This document shows, piece after piece, positions 50,951 through 60,512 of a stretch of DNA of 64,000 nucleotides (position 1 is the first letter of the stretch; each line of letters begins with the position of its first letter). Under the pieces are notes generated by a model that worked only from the letters and a program-made list of their open reading frames with translations, did not search any database and was not told the origin of the DNA. Source of the DNA: Bacteroidota bacterium (GTDB taxonomy: Bacteria; Bacteroidota; Ignavibacteria; Tepidaquicellales; Tepidaquicellaceae). The translations under genes were made by a program, and so were the position numbers. The stretch lies in NCBI GenBank assembly GCA_018266835.1, contig JAFDZP010000002.1, forward strand, positions 1 through 64,000, written 5' to 3'.

Positions 50951-52717
50951 TTATTTTATTAAAACCATTGATTTGAATTCAGAATATGAACCTGCCTGTA
51001 ATCTGTAAAAATATGCGCCTGATGAAAGTTTGCTTGCATCAAATGAGACACTGTAGCTGCCTGATGTCTGATATAAATTTACAAGTGTAGAAACTTCCCT
51101 TCCGTTTACATCATAGACTTTCAGTGATACAAATTCACTCTGAGGTAAAGTGTAACTTATTTTTGTTTCAGGATTAAACGGATTCGGATAATTCTGTTTT
51201 AAACTATAAGAAGTTACTTCAGAAGTATTTGATGTAATTCCTACCGGCGGCATTACTCTGAATTTAATATATCCTGTCGGAGCAGTTAATGGTTTTGCAA
51301 CTGTTCTTCCGCTGTTTGAAGTTGCCGATACATAATAATAAACTGTCTTCGGAGCAATCTGAGCAGGGATATTTGCAGTGAATGTATCTCCTGCTGACGG
51401 AGTCATTGGTATCTGACTGTACCCTGCAAGCGTATCTGTAGTCCAGTAAACTTTTGCAGATGCTACACCAGATTTCGTTTTGATGTAAGCTTTAACCTGC
51501 TGTACTCCTGTCAATGAATTGTCTCTTATTGCTGAGTGAGAAATAAACACAGGTTCATTAACACCTATTTCTTTTGTAATACAATGAATTGCGCCGAGTG
51601 ATGTTATGATAGAATTGCAGTCTATTCCGTAAACTTTATAACCCGGCATTGACTGTCTGTAAATTCTCAATGCAGTGGTATCATATTGCTGTGCATATGT
51701 CGGGACAAGAACTGTTTTATTTATTATAAGTGAATTAGTATATGTTCTGTAATCTCCGCCGTTATTCGGATACTGTCCGTTTGGTCCGGGAGGAGCAGGG
51801 ATTCTTACAACCTTATACGGCTTGCCATAGCATGTCTGATAGTTTGCAAGTATATATTGTAAGTTCAGTTCTATCTGCGGTCCATCAGCAACTCCTGCAG
51901 GATACTGACTTACTAAAAGCGTTTCTTCGTCAATCAATTTTATATGCATGTCAATATGATGTATCTGATCATAAGGAAGAGTTTCCATCATAACATACCT
52001 GTTAAGTCCTATGCCCATCCAGGTATTCATTATAGAATTTATCTGTGACTGATTTTTTACCGATACACCAAACGAATTGCCTGCGCCATTATCAGATAAA
52101 ATTAGTTTTGATGAAAATCCCGTTCCGTTACCGTCGCACATAAAATTACCGCCTGTATGAACTAAATCATTCGGAGCAATCAGTGTTCTGTAAACAGGTA
52201 CATTTAAAAATTGTCCTATGGTAACTGAGTTAGTATCGTCGCCTGGACGCGGTCTGTTGTAAATCCAGTCTATTAATTTCAAACTGTCTGCAACACCTGA
52301 GTAAGCTGCCCAGGGACCGTAGTCACGCGACCAGATTGTATTATTGCCTGTGGTATACCCGCGGATGAATCTTATATTTGTTAACGGAATTGATGCATTC
52401 GTCAAAGCAGTTTTGACTGTAACAGAATCTGTAGTGAGAATAAATACTAATCCTTCCTGGCATCCGTATCTTACAATTTCAGTTAAGATGGATGTGAACT
52501 GAGTCCATTTAATTACAAAACCCTGGCACTCTTCCCACTCTGCCATCGTTCTTAACGGAGTTGGTGGTGGATTGTTATCTCTTAAATTATTTGTTGGATA
52601 ATGATAGGTTCTCAATAATGCCTGTTCATCTTCCGTCATATAATGAGGAAGACCTTGTGCGAACAAATTAACTGACGATATTATTGAAACTAATAATAGT
52701 AAAAAAGTTTTTTTCAT
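50951..52717 (-). CDS. Secreted agmatine/peptidylarginine deiminase-family protein with T9SS domain
   Basis: Five hundred and eighty-eight residues. A signal peptide ends near LFAQ (residue 21). The catalytic domain (about 50-380) is guanidino-group deiminase type: WSRDYGPW (Asp), HHIDMHIKLID (His/Asp), TSLGAIHCITKEIG (nucleophile Cys). A beta-sandwich region (about 400-490) and a C-terminal T9SS sorting domain (KQNYPNPFNPETKISYTLPQ) follow. The same combination of secreted deiminase and T9SS signal is known from Porphyromonas. Target here is unknown: small guanidino compound or protein arginine. Confidence 0.88.
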   Translation of the reverse strand: MKKTFLLLLVSIISSVNLFAQGLPHYMTEDEQALLRTYHYPTNNLRDNNPPPTPLRTMAEWEECQGFVIKWTQFTSILTEIVRYGCQEGLVFILTTDSVTVKTALTNASIPLTNIRFIRGYTTGNNTIWSRDYGPWAAYSGVADSLKLIDWIYNRPRPGDDTNSVTIGQFLNVPVYRTLIAPNDLVHTGGNFMCDGNGTGFSSKLILSDNGAGNSFGVSVKNQSQINSIMNTWMGIGLNRYVMMETLPYDQIHHIDMHIKLIDEETLLVSQYPAGVADGPQIELNLQYILANYQTCYGKPYKVVRIPAPPGPNGQYPNNGGDYRTYTNSLIINKTVLVPTYAQQYDTTALRIYRQSMPGYKVYGIDCNSIITSLGAIHCITKEIGVNEPVFISHSAIRDNSLTGVQQVKAYIKTKSGVASAKVYWTTDTLAGYSQIPMTPSAGDTFTANIPAQIAPKTVYYYVSATSNSGRTVAKPLTAPTGYIKFRVMPPVGITSNTSEVTSYSLKQNYPNPFNPETKISYTLPQSEFVSLKVYDVNGREVSTLVNLYQTSGSYSVSFDASKLSSGAYFYRLQAGSYSEFKSMVLIK

Positions 52718-52812
52718 TTAAGGTGAAGGGCAAATAAATTTGCTATGATTTAATAATGGTGATATAAATTATATAAAACCGATTTATAATGATATAAGAT
52801 TTTTGTTGCTCA

Positions 52813-53796
52813 CTATCTTAAATGTGGTTCTGATGTATTCATGTAATTCCCTACATAATCCATTACTGCATCTTCAACTTTAGTTATTTCTTTGATATAA
52901 CCGGTGTTTCTAAGTTTATTCATATCTGCCTGTGTAAAATCCTGATACTTCCCTCTTAATATTTCAGGCATATCGAAATATTCTATATTCTCTTTCAGAT
53001 TCATTGCTTTGAAGACAGGCTTAATCAATGAATTAAAGCTGCTTGCATTACCTGTTCCAACGTTGTAAATCCCGCTGTAAATTTTATTCTGCCAGAAATG
53101 AAGCGTCATATCAACTGCATCTTTTATATAGATGAAATCTCTTCTTTGTCCGCCGTCTTCGTATTTATCGGAATCCGATTTAAATAATCTTGCCTTGCCT
53201 GTTTCTTTTATCTGATCAAATGCTTTTGAAACCATGCTTCGCATATCACCTTTGTGATATTCGTTAGGGCCGTATACATTGAAATATTTCAGACCGACAA
53301 CAGAATTCAAATAACCGTTTCGTTGTGCCCATAAATCAAATAAATGTTTTGAGTAGCCGTATTTATTCAGAGGTCTTAATTCTTTCAGTTTACTTTCATC
53401 ATCTTTATATCCGAGTGAACCGTCGCCGTAAGTAGCAGCAGATGAAGCGTAAATAAAGCGGATATTATTAGCTACAGAAATTCCACAAAGATATTTTGTA
53501 TACTCATAATTATTTATCAAAAGGTACCTCATGTCCTGCTCAGTAGTTGCGCTGCATGCGCCCATGTGAAAAATAGTATCTACTCTGTTTTGTTTAAGAA
53601 AGTCATCGTTCTGTGAAATGATATGTCCGAACTCTTCCTTATCTATCAAATCATAAAATTTGAGATTTAAAAGATTTTTAAACTTATCATCTTTTCCGAA
53701 TTCATCTACTATGAAAATATCTTCAACGCCAAGCTGGTTTAATCTCCATACAAGAGCGCTGCCTATAAATCCCGCTCCGCCTGTAACAATTATCAT
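52813..53796 (-). CDS. hldD: ADP-L-glycero-D-manno-heptose 6-epimerase
   Basis: Three hundred and twenty-seven residues. NAD(P)-Rossmann motif GGAGFIGSALVWRLNQLG at the N-terminus, catalytic Tyr/Lys in YGYSKHLFDLW, and the family-typical FKSDSDKYEDGGQRRDFIYIKDAV. HldD makes the heptose precursor of the lipopolysaccharide inner core. The first strand (GGAGFIGS) and length fit HldD over GalE. Encoded alone. Confidence 0.9.
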   Translation of the reverse strand: MIIVTGGAGFIGSALVWRLNQLGVEDIFIVDEFGKDDKFKNLLNLKFYDLIDKEEFGHIISQNDDFLKQNRVDTIFHMGACSATTEQDMRYLLINNYEYTKYLCGISVANNIRFIYASSAATYGDGSLGYKDDESKLKELRPLNKYGYSKHLFDLWAQRNGYLNSVVGLKYFNVYGPNEYHKGDMRSMVSKAFDQIKETGKARLFKSDSDKYEDGGQRRDFIYIKDAVDMTLHFWQNKIYSGIYNVGTGNASSFNSLIKPVFKAMNLKENIEYFDMPEILRGKYQDFTQADMNKLRNTGYIKEITKVEDAVMDYVGNYMNTSEPHLR

Positions 53797-53853
53797 AAAG
53801 TTATTCTTTAAATTTACTTATACAATTTCTAAAACTATTTTTTAATCTACTTC

Positions 53854-54315
53854 TTAAACTATTTTCCTTAGAGTTTTAAAAAGCTCTTTATTCTTTATGT
53901 GAAGATGAGCTGTTTTTAAAACCTCTTTCTGGTTTACCCAGTGGATTCTACCCACTGCATCTTCGAATGAAAGCCATTCAAATTCAGAATGCTCATCAGA
54001 AATCTTCACATCATCAGATTCCACTTCAGCTATAAAAACAGGAATGAGATTTATAGAGTCATCCATGTAATTATAAAAGTGATTTATGGACGGCGCAACA
54101 AATAATTCAGAAGGCTCCAATCCTGTTTCTTCCTTTACTTCCCTTCTTGCTGTCTCATATGCTTTTTCTCCGGCATCAATTTTAGCAGTTACAATCTGCC
54201 ATATTCCGGGATGGACTTTTGAATCATCGCTTCTTTTTAAAACTAAGAACTTGGGGTCGAAAGTATGATTTTTAAAAACGATGCACTCAATAAATCTTGA
54301 TAATATCTGTGACAA
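53854..54315 (-). CDS. Nudix hydrolase (NudB-like)
   Basis: One hundred and fifty-three residues. The Nudix box is AGEKAYETARREVKEETGLEP: E-x7-R-E-V-x-E-E-x-G-L is intact while the first Gly of G-x5-E is replaced. LVLKRSDDSKVHPGIWQIVTAKI and the following strands are typical. Closest general type is the dATP/dihydroneopterin triphosphate pyrophosphatase group. It lies 33 bases after polA on the same strand, so both may be co-transcribed. Confidence 0.85.
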   Translation of the reverse strand: MSQILSRFIECIVFKNHTFDPKFLVLKRSDDSKVHPGIWQIVTAKIDAGEKAYETARREVKEETGLEPSELFVAPSINHFYNYMDDSINLIPVFIAEVESDDVKISDEHSEFEWLSFEDAVGRIHWVNQKEVLKTAHLHIKNKELFKTLRKIV

Positions 54316-54348
54316 TTTTAATCTGCTTTAATTATTTATAAAATTATT

Positions 54349-57243
54349 TTAATGGGCATCGAACCATGTATCGCCTACGCCGATTTCAACTTCAACCGGA
54401 ACATTAAGCTTAATAGCATTCTTCATTTTATCTGCAACAATTTTTTTTACCGTATCCAGTTCATCTTTCTTAACTTCAAATACAAGTTCGTCATGCACCT
54501 GAAGCATCATGCGTGATTTCAATTTCTTCTTATCAAATTCATTCTGAATATTTATCATAGCTATCTTAATCATATCGGCAGCGGTACCCTGTATAGGCAT
54601 ATTTATAGCCGCTCTCTCATCCTCTGCGCGCGCAGTTGCATTCTGATTGTTGATTTGCTTTAAATATCTTCTTCTTCCTTTAAGAGTTTCCACATAGCCG
54701 TAAGTTCTTGCAAACTGTTTTGTGTTTTCCATATACTCTCTTACGCGGGGATACTCCGAGAAATATCTGTCTATGATTTCCTTAGCCTCTGAGTTTTTTA
54801 TTTCAAGACGGCTTGCTAATCCAAATGCTCCTATTCCGTAAATAATTCCGAAGTTAACTTCTTTTGCCTTCCTTCTATGATTACCCGTCATTTCATCCTT
54901 ATGCTGCAGCTTGAAAATTCTCATTGCAGTCTCTGTATGAATATCGTGGTTATTCTTAAACGCTTTAATCATATTCTCATCGTTTGCATAATGAGCCATA
55001 ATTCTTAATTCAATCTGTGAATAGTCAGCAGATAAAATTTTAAATGTGCTGTCTTTCGGTACAAATGCTTTTCTTATGCTTCTTCCCATTTCAGTTCTAA
55101 TAGGAATATTCTGAAGGTTGGGATTCAAGCTTGAAAGTCTTCCCGTAACAGCAACACACTGATTAAAGCTTGTATGCACTCTTCCTGTTTTGGTATTCAC
55201 AGCAGCCATTAGTCCGAGCAGATATGTTGATTTTATCTTCGTCACCATTCTGTAATCAAGAATCATAGGAATAATTGCATGTTGGAATCTTAGATCTTCA
55301 AGCACTTTACTATCTGTCGAATATCCTGTCTTTGTTTTTCTTCCTGTGGAAAGTTTTAACTTTTCAAATAAAATTGTCTGGAGCTGTTTTGTTGAACCGA
55401 TGTTGAAAGTTGCACCCGCTTCTTTATAAATACCTTTTTCAAGTTCCTTTATCATTTTGTCGGCAGTCTTATCAAGCTCGCCTAAAATTTTAGGATCAAT
55501 TTTTACTCCTTCATACTCCATCTCTGCCAATACTTTTACCAGCGGGAATTCAATCTCTTCGCAAAGCTTATACATATTTATTTTCTGAAGCTCATACTTT
55601 ATTCTGTGGAATAGCTCAAGCGTTACATCAGCATCTTCAGCCGCATATTCGGAAACTTTTTCAACATCAACTTTATCCATCGATGTCTGGTCTTTACCGG
55701 TTCCGATTAAATCAGTTATAGGAATCGGTCTGTACCCAAGATAATTTTCCGCAAGAGTATCCATATCGTGGTGACCATCGGGACTGAATATAAAAGAACC
55801 AATCAGTGTATCGAAATACAGGTTCTGCATTTCAACTCCGTAGTTCTTCATAATCATATAATCGTATTTTATATTCTGCCCTATCTTCTTTACTTTTTTG
55901 CTTTCAAGATACGGTCTCACACCTTCGATAGCCGTTTTTAATTCAACACCGATTGTGCTCTGGCTTGATTTCTCCGTATCGAACAATCCCTTCTCACCTT
56001 TTGCCTTATGAAGAATAGGAATATAATAAGCTTCATGCTCTTTCCACGCAAATGACATTCCTACTATATTACACGTCATACAATCCTTTGCATCTGTTTC
56101 AGTATCGAATGAAATAAGCGGCTCATCTTTCAGCTTCTTTAAAAAATCCTTAAACTCTTTTTCATCTTTAATAGTGTAGTACTTATGCTCAACATCCTTT
56201 ATTGTTTTTATGACTTTCGGCTTCTCAACTATGTTAACTTTTATGCTATCGATGTTTTCAATTTGTCTGTTTCCTTTTTCCTGTGAGCCGCCTGCTTTAT
56301 CTTCACCTTTTGTTTCTTTTACTTCTTTTAAAATATCAGCGCCTGAGCCCGGTAACTTATCTTTTACAATTTTCTTTAATAACGTTTTGAACTCAAGTTC
56401 AGCCATAAGCTCAACTACTTTATCCACATCAACATCTTTCTTATTAAGATTATGGAAGTTTACATTCAAAGGAACGTTAGTATTAATTGTAACAAGCTGC
56501 TTGGAGAGCAAAGCCATTTCTTTATGAGTAAGTAAATTCTCTTTCAGCTTTGGTTTAGAAATGTCATCTATGTTTGCATACATATTTTCTATCGTTCCGA
56601 ACTGTTGAATTAAAGCAGTTGCAGTTTTTTCACCGACACCTTTTACTCCGGGCACGTTATCTGAAGTATCGCCCATCAGTCCCAGCACATCAATAACTTT
56701 TTCAGGATGCACTCCGAACTTTCTTTCAACACCTTCAATGCCAACTATTTCCTTATCTGCTATTTTATTTCCGTAAACATTTCTTGCCGGCTTGTAAACA
56801 AAAATTTTGGAAGTTACCAGCTGCATGTAATCTTTATCGGGAGTAACCATGTATGTCTCGGCTTTTTCCTTTTCCGCCTGCCTTGCAAGAGTTCCGATAA
56901 TATCATCAGCTTCGTATCCGTCGCATTCTATCATAGGAATATTCATGGCACGGATAACTTTTTTACACATCTCAATCTGCCACGGCATATCAGAAGGAAT
57001 TTCCTGACGCTGCGCTTTATATTGAGGAAACGCTTTATGTCTGAATGTCGGAGCTGATGTATCGCAGCAGACTGCAATATGCTCGGGATTTTCTTCATCA
57101 AGAATTTTAACTACCGAACCTAAAAATCCTGATACAGCAGAAACATTTTGACCTTTGGAATTGATAAGAGGATTTGATATCAATGCAAAATAGGCACGGT
57201 ATATCATTGCCATTGCATCAATAAGAAACAGTTTTTCAGCCAT
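54349..57243 (-). CDS. polA: DNA polymerase I
   Basis: Nine hundred and sixty-four residues. The 5'-nuclease domain (FLIDAMAMIYRAYFAL, ECDGYEADDIIGTLA, GVPGVKGVGEKTA) is complete; the 3'-5' exonuclease domain retains ISFDTETDAKDC; the polymerase domain shows motif A LSADYSQIELRIMAHYA, motif B RRKAKEVNFGIIYGIG, motif C LQVHDELVFEV. A charged linker of about 40 residues separates the nuclease and exonuclease domains. Fills gaps in repair and Okazaki-fragment processing. Single-copy housekeeping gene. Confidence 0.97.
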   Translation of the reverse strand: MAEKLFLIDAMAMIYRAYFALISNPLINSKGQNVSAVSGFLGSVVKILDEENPEHIAVCCDTSAPTFRHKAFPQYKAQRQEIPSDMPWQIEMCKKVIRAMNIPMIECDGYEADDIIGTLARQAEKEKAETYMVTPDKDYMQLVTSKIFVYKPARNVYGNKIADKEIVGIEGVERKFGVHPEKVIDVLGLMGDTSDNVPGVKGVGEKTATALIQQFGTIENMYANIDDISKPKLKENLLTHKEMALLSKQLVTINTNVPLNVNFHNLNKKDVDVDKVVELMAELEFKTLLKKIVKDKLPGSGADILKEVKETKGEDKAGGSQEKGNRQIENIDSIKVNIVEKPKVIKTIKDVEHKYYTIKDEKEFKDFLKKLKDEPLISFDTETDAKDCMTCNIVGMSFAWKEHEAYYIPILHKAKGEKGLFDTEKSSQSTIGVELKTAIEGVRPYLESKKVKKIGQNIKYDYMIMKNYGVEMQNLYFDTLIGSFIFSPDGHHDMDTLAENYLGYRPIPITDLIGTGKDQTSMDKVDVEKVSEYAAEDADVTLELFHRIKYELQKINMYKLCEEIEFPLVKVLAEMEYEGVKIDPKILGELDKTADKMIKELEKGIYKEAGATFNIGSTKQLQTILFEKLKLSTGRKTKTGYSTDSKVLEDLRFQHAIIPMILDYRMVTKIKSTYLLGLMAAVNTKTGRVHTSFNQCVAVTGRLSSLNPNLQNIPIRTEMGRSIRKAFVPKDSTFKILSADYSQIELRIMAHYANDENMIKAFKNNHDIHTETAMRIFKLQHKDEMTGNHRRKAKEVNFGIIYGIGAFGLASRLEIKNSEAKEIIDRYFSEYPRVREYMENTKQFARTYGYVETLKGRRRYLKQINNQNATARAEDERAAINMPIQGTAADMIKIAMINIQNEFDKKKLKSRMMLQVHDELVFEVKKDELDTVKKIVADKMKNAIKLNVPVEVEIGVGDTWFDAH

Positions 57244-57266
57244 GCAATATTAAATACTTTCTATAA

Positions 57267-58124
57267 TTATTTGTGAAGGGCCAGCAGCGGTACATCAGTA
57301 TGGCATGCAAGCTTTTTCGAAATACTTTTATGAAAGAGATTATCAAGAAAATCCCTTTTCTTTTTGGAGACTACAATTAAATCTGCTTTCAAAGTATGAA
57401 CCATTTTTTCTATACAGTCAGAGACATTCACGCACTTTGCAAATTCAAACTTGCAGCTTGTATCTGCCAGATTTTCTCTTAGTTCATCGAAACACTTTTT
57501 TTCATCGTCAGTTAAATCATCTTCAAGCTCTCCGCTGAGATGCAGGAAAGTTAAGTCTGATTTTTTTAAATCAACTATTTCCTTAATCTGATTTACAGCA
57601 GGAATTTCAGAGCATGTCAGATCTATCGGATATAAAATATTATTAAAACCTTTGTACTCAGATTTTTCCGGGACAACTAAAACCGGAACTTTGGATTTTT
57701 CAAGAACTGAATAAGCATTGCTGCCAATAATCACTTCTTCAATTCCGCTTGCCCCTTTAGTGCCCATTATAATAAAATCAAACTTCCCTTCATCAACAGT
57801 TTTTTCGATAGCCTGTATTGTATTTCCTTCGGCAGTAATTTTATCGTCTACAAAATCTTTGAAGTCAGGATATGATTTTTGAAATTCCTCTATTAATAAA
57901 TTTAAACCTTCTGAAGAATTTTCAGATGATTGCTTTATTACGTCAGATAAAATTTCAGGCGGCATGTTAGGATCGTAAACTGCAAAGTTGTAAACATTCA
58001 TTAAGGAAAACTTACATCCTTTTTCTTTACAGTAATGATATGCGAATTTTACGGCATTTGCAGCATCGCTTGAAAAGTCAGTTGGAACCAGAATCTTTTT
58101 CATAAGCATTATTAGGTTTCTCAA
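57267..58124 (-). CDS. Tandem universal stress protein
   Basis: Two hundred and eighty-five residues with two UspA domains: about 8-150 (ILVPTDFSSDAANAVKFAYHYCKEKG) and about 160-285. The ATP-binding G-x2-G-x9-G-S pattern is present at the end of the first domain (GTKGASGIEEVIIGSNA, KVPVLVV); the second domain has only a partial motif. Function in stress tolerance is general; no further specificity. The ATG at 58124 precedes MRNLIMLMKKILVP; an internal ATG (MKKILVP) is the more typical start. Confidence 0.9.
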   Translation of the reverse strand: MRNLIMLMKKILVPTDFSSDAANAVKFAYHYCKEKGCKFSLMNVYNFAVYDPNMPPEILSDVIKQSSENSSEGLNLLIEEFQKSYPDFKDFVDDKITAEGNTIQAIEKTVDEGKFDFIIMGTKGASGIEEVIIGSNAYSVLEKSKVPVLVVPEKSEYKGFNNILYPIDLTCSEIPAVNQIKEIVDLKKSDLTFLHLSGELEDDLTDDEKKCFDELRENLADTSCKFEFAKCVNVSDCIEKMVHTLKADLIVVSKKKRDFLDNLFHKSISKKLACHTDVPLLALHK

Positions 58125-58428
58125 ATTTACTTATATAATGGCAATTAAAAAATGAAAAAAGGTCAGCCACATGCTAAAATGCGTTTTCAATAATATTTCT
58201 TCTGCAAAATAAAATTCATAGTTTATATACTATTTTTTTTCATTTAATTCTCTTAAATTTGCTTATTAATTATTGTAGATAACATATTGAAATATAACAC
58301 AGGTATATTTACAATTTTTTACAATAATTTGATTTCTTTATATATATATTAAAAAGTAAATTTCTTATATATTCACTATTAAATTTCACTAGCGGGGAAA
58401 TTTTAAAATTCTAACTAAAAAACGATAA
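58125..58428. other. Intergenic region upstream of the polysaccharide locus
   Basis: About 300 AT-rich bases between divergent genes. It should hold two promoters. I do not see a terminator, RNA gene or clear operator. The ATTTTACAATTTTTTACAATAATTTG stretch is only simple sequence. Confidence 0.4.
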
Positions 58429-60480
58429 ATGAAAAATCTCTTCATTTTTATGAGCAGAACTGTTTTTCTGGTTTTGATCACAGGAATAATAGCACTCTCA
58501 TCTGCAAACATAGCGTTTTCGGGCACGCCTAGAACTTATGATATCCAAATGTTCGAGACTGACCAGTACAATAAAGGACCGGTAAGTTCTTCGGTTTTCT
58601 TTTTTGACTCAAAACCTTACGTTGAGGATTATACAAACATTACTCTCGACGTAATCTATTCAAATGCAGAGATTATCTTGCCTCGTGTGAGTTTCATAAC
58701 TATCGCTGTTAATAATATTCCCCTGGCTAGCCGTGAGGTGAATTCCAGAAATCCTGATACTGCTTCCTTTAAGGTAACCATCCCTAAAGACAAGCTTTTA
58801 CCGGGATTCAATGAAATCAAGATTGTTTCAATCTTAAGAACATCTGATGACCCTTGTAAAGATATCTATAATAATGCTTGCTGGCTTAGAATTTTAAAAA
58901 GCTCAACAATGCATATAGAGGCAGTTCTTAATAATAACTACCCTCTATATTATTATCCTTATCCTTACATCGATACTTATATGAAGAACCCGATTCAGGC
59001 ATCGGTATTTCTTCCACAGAAACCTTCAACAAATGAAATTGAGAACGTATTGAAATTAATCAGCGACTGGGGCATCGGCTCACCGTTCGGTAATTTCAAT
59101 TTCAAAGTCAGCACAGATGCAACCGGAGTTCCCGGAAAACAAATTAAAGTCGGTGATATTACAAAATTAGGAACAGACGGATTCGGCGTTAGCGAAGGCA
59201 ACGGTCTTGTAAAACGCGAAGGCGGACCTGACAGAGACCCTATTTTATTCGTATCAGGAAAAGGAACTGAAGGCTTAAATAAATCAGTTTCTGCTCTTAC
59301 AAATACAGGAATGGTAAACCAGATGGACTCTACAGTTTCCATTATTACCAAATTCCCGAACGTAACCAACACAAATAAGAAATCAACTAAAGCAGGTTTA
59401 TTCACCTTAAATCAGCTTGGTTTCCCGCAAATAGTTTTAGCAGGTATCTTCAATCAAAGAAAAGCATTCATTTTCAGAAGACCATTAAATTACGACATCA
59501 GCAACGATTCATACATCAAAGTAAATTACTATCACTCGGAAGTAATGAATCCGAGAATGTCCATTCTTGTTATCTATATTAATGGCGTTCCTGTAGGTTC
59601 TGCAGCATTAAATGAAACCAATGCAAAGGGCGGTTCATTCACAGTTAAAATTCCGGACAGCGAACTTGATAAAAACGAATGGTCAATTGAATTCTCAGCT
59701 TACCATGAAATCGGTGGTATCAAAGACATTAACTGCGACCACTGGTATGATGAATTAACATGGACAGTAGTAGAAGGAACATCAGAGCTTTACCTTTCAC
59801 CTGGTAACTACAGCGCTCCTCCTTCATTAAAGAATATTCCTTTTGCAATTACAGATAACGGTTTATCTTCAGATCCTATAGTTTTCTGGCTTCCTGCAAA
59901 AATGACAGATGCTCACCTTACTTTAGCAGGTTTACTTGCAGCTAAATCAGGTCAGGCAAATCATCAGTTAACAGGTTACAGAGTAGTAGTCGGCGAAACA
60001 TTAGATGACAGTTTAAAGAAATCTTCAACTATCGTAATGCTTGCTTATCAGAATGAAGGCGCAAGATGGAATACATTAAAAGACAAACTTCCTGTAACTC
60101 CGCAAGGACAGGGATATGCAGTTGATAAGAATTTTAATACAATCAATAACGAGTTAGCAACATCCAGCGCAATCTTACAGGCATGCGTAAACCCATGGAA
60201 CTCTAAGGGAGTCATATACTCCATCATGGTTGATAACGATAACACAGTTAACACAGTCAATAATATTCTGATTAACAGAGAGTCGTTCATGAAACTGAAC
60301 GGACCGCTTTGCTTAGTCAAAAAAGACGGAAGAATTGTTGAAGTAAGTCCTGCAAGAAGCATGTTCAAGAACGTAGAAAAAACTACGAACGTAAAATTAT
60401 GGTACTTCTTAGTAGGCGCAGTATTAATATTAGCATTACTCTTGATTATTTTCAGAAGAAAGATTTTCAGACAAAAATAA
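58429..60480 (+). CDS. bcsB: Cellulose synthase subunit B-like protein
   Basis: Six hundred and eighty-three residues. Signal peptide near the N-terminus (VFLVLITGIIALSSANIAFSG) and a C-terminal membrane helix (LWYFLVGAVLILALLLIIFRRK). In between are two BcsB-type carbohydrate-binding and flavodoxin-like repeats (SFITIAVNNIPLASREVN, ILVIYINGVPVGSAALNE). BcsB is the periplasmic partner of the BcsA synthase that guides the nascent chain. The following genes (kinase, regulator, glycosyltransferase) form one unit with it. Confidence 0.8.
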   Translation: MKNLFIFMSRTVFLVLITGIIALSSANIAFSGTPRTYDIQMFETDQYNKGPVSSSVFFFDSKPYVEDYTNITLDVIYSNAEIILPRVSFITIAVNNIPLASREVNSRNPDTASFKVTIPKDKLLPGFNEIKIVSILRTSDDPCKDIYNNACWLRILKSSTMHIEAVLNNNYPLYYYPYPYIDTYMKNPIQASVFLPQKPSTNEIENVLKLISDWGIGSPFGNFNFKVSTDATGVPGKQIKVGDITKLGTDGFGVSEGNGLVKREGGPDRDPILFVSGKGTEGLNKSVSALTNTGMVNQMDSTVSIITKFPNVTNTNKKSTKAGLFTLNQLGFPQIVLAGIFNQRKAFIFRRPLNYDISNDSYIKVNYYHSEVMNPRMSILVIYINGVPVGSAALNETNAKGGSFTVKIPDSELDKNEWSIEFSAYHEIGGIKDINCDHWYDELTWTVVEGTSELYLSPGNYSAPPSLKNIPFAITDNGLSSDPIVFWLPAKMTDAHLTLAGLLAAKSGQANHQLTGYRVVVGETLDDSLKKSSTIVMLAYQNEGARWNTLKDKLPVTPQGQGYAVDKNFNTINNELATSSAILQACVNPWNSKGVIYSIMVDNDNTVNTVNNILINRESFMKLNGPLCLVKKDGRIVEVSPARSMFKNVEKTTNVKLWYFLVGAVLILALLLIIFRRKIFRQK

Positions 60481-60512
60481 AATTCAATCTGCAATAAACT
60501 GATATAATAAAT

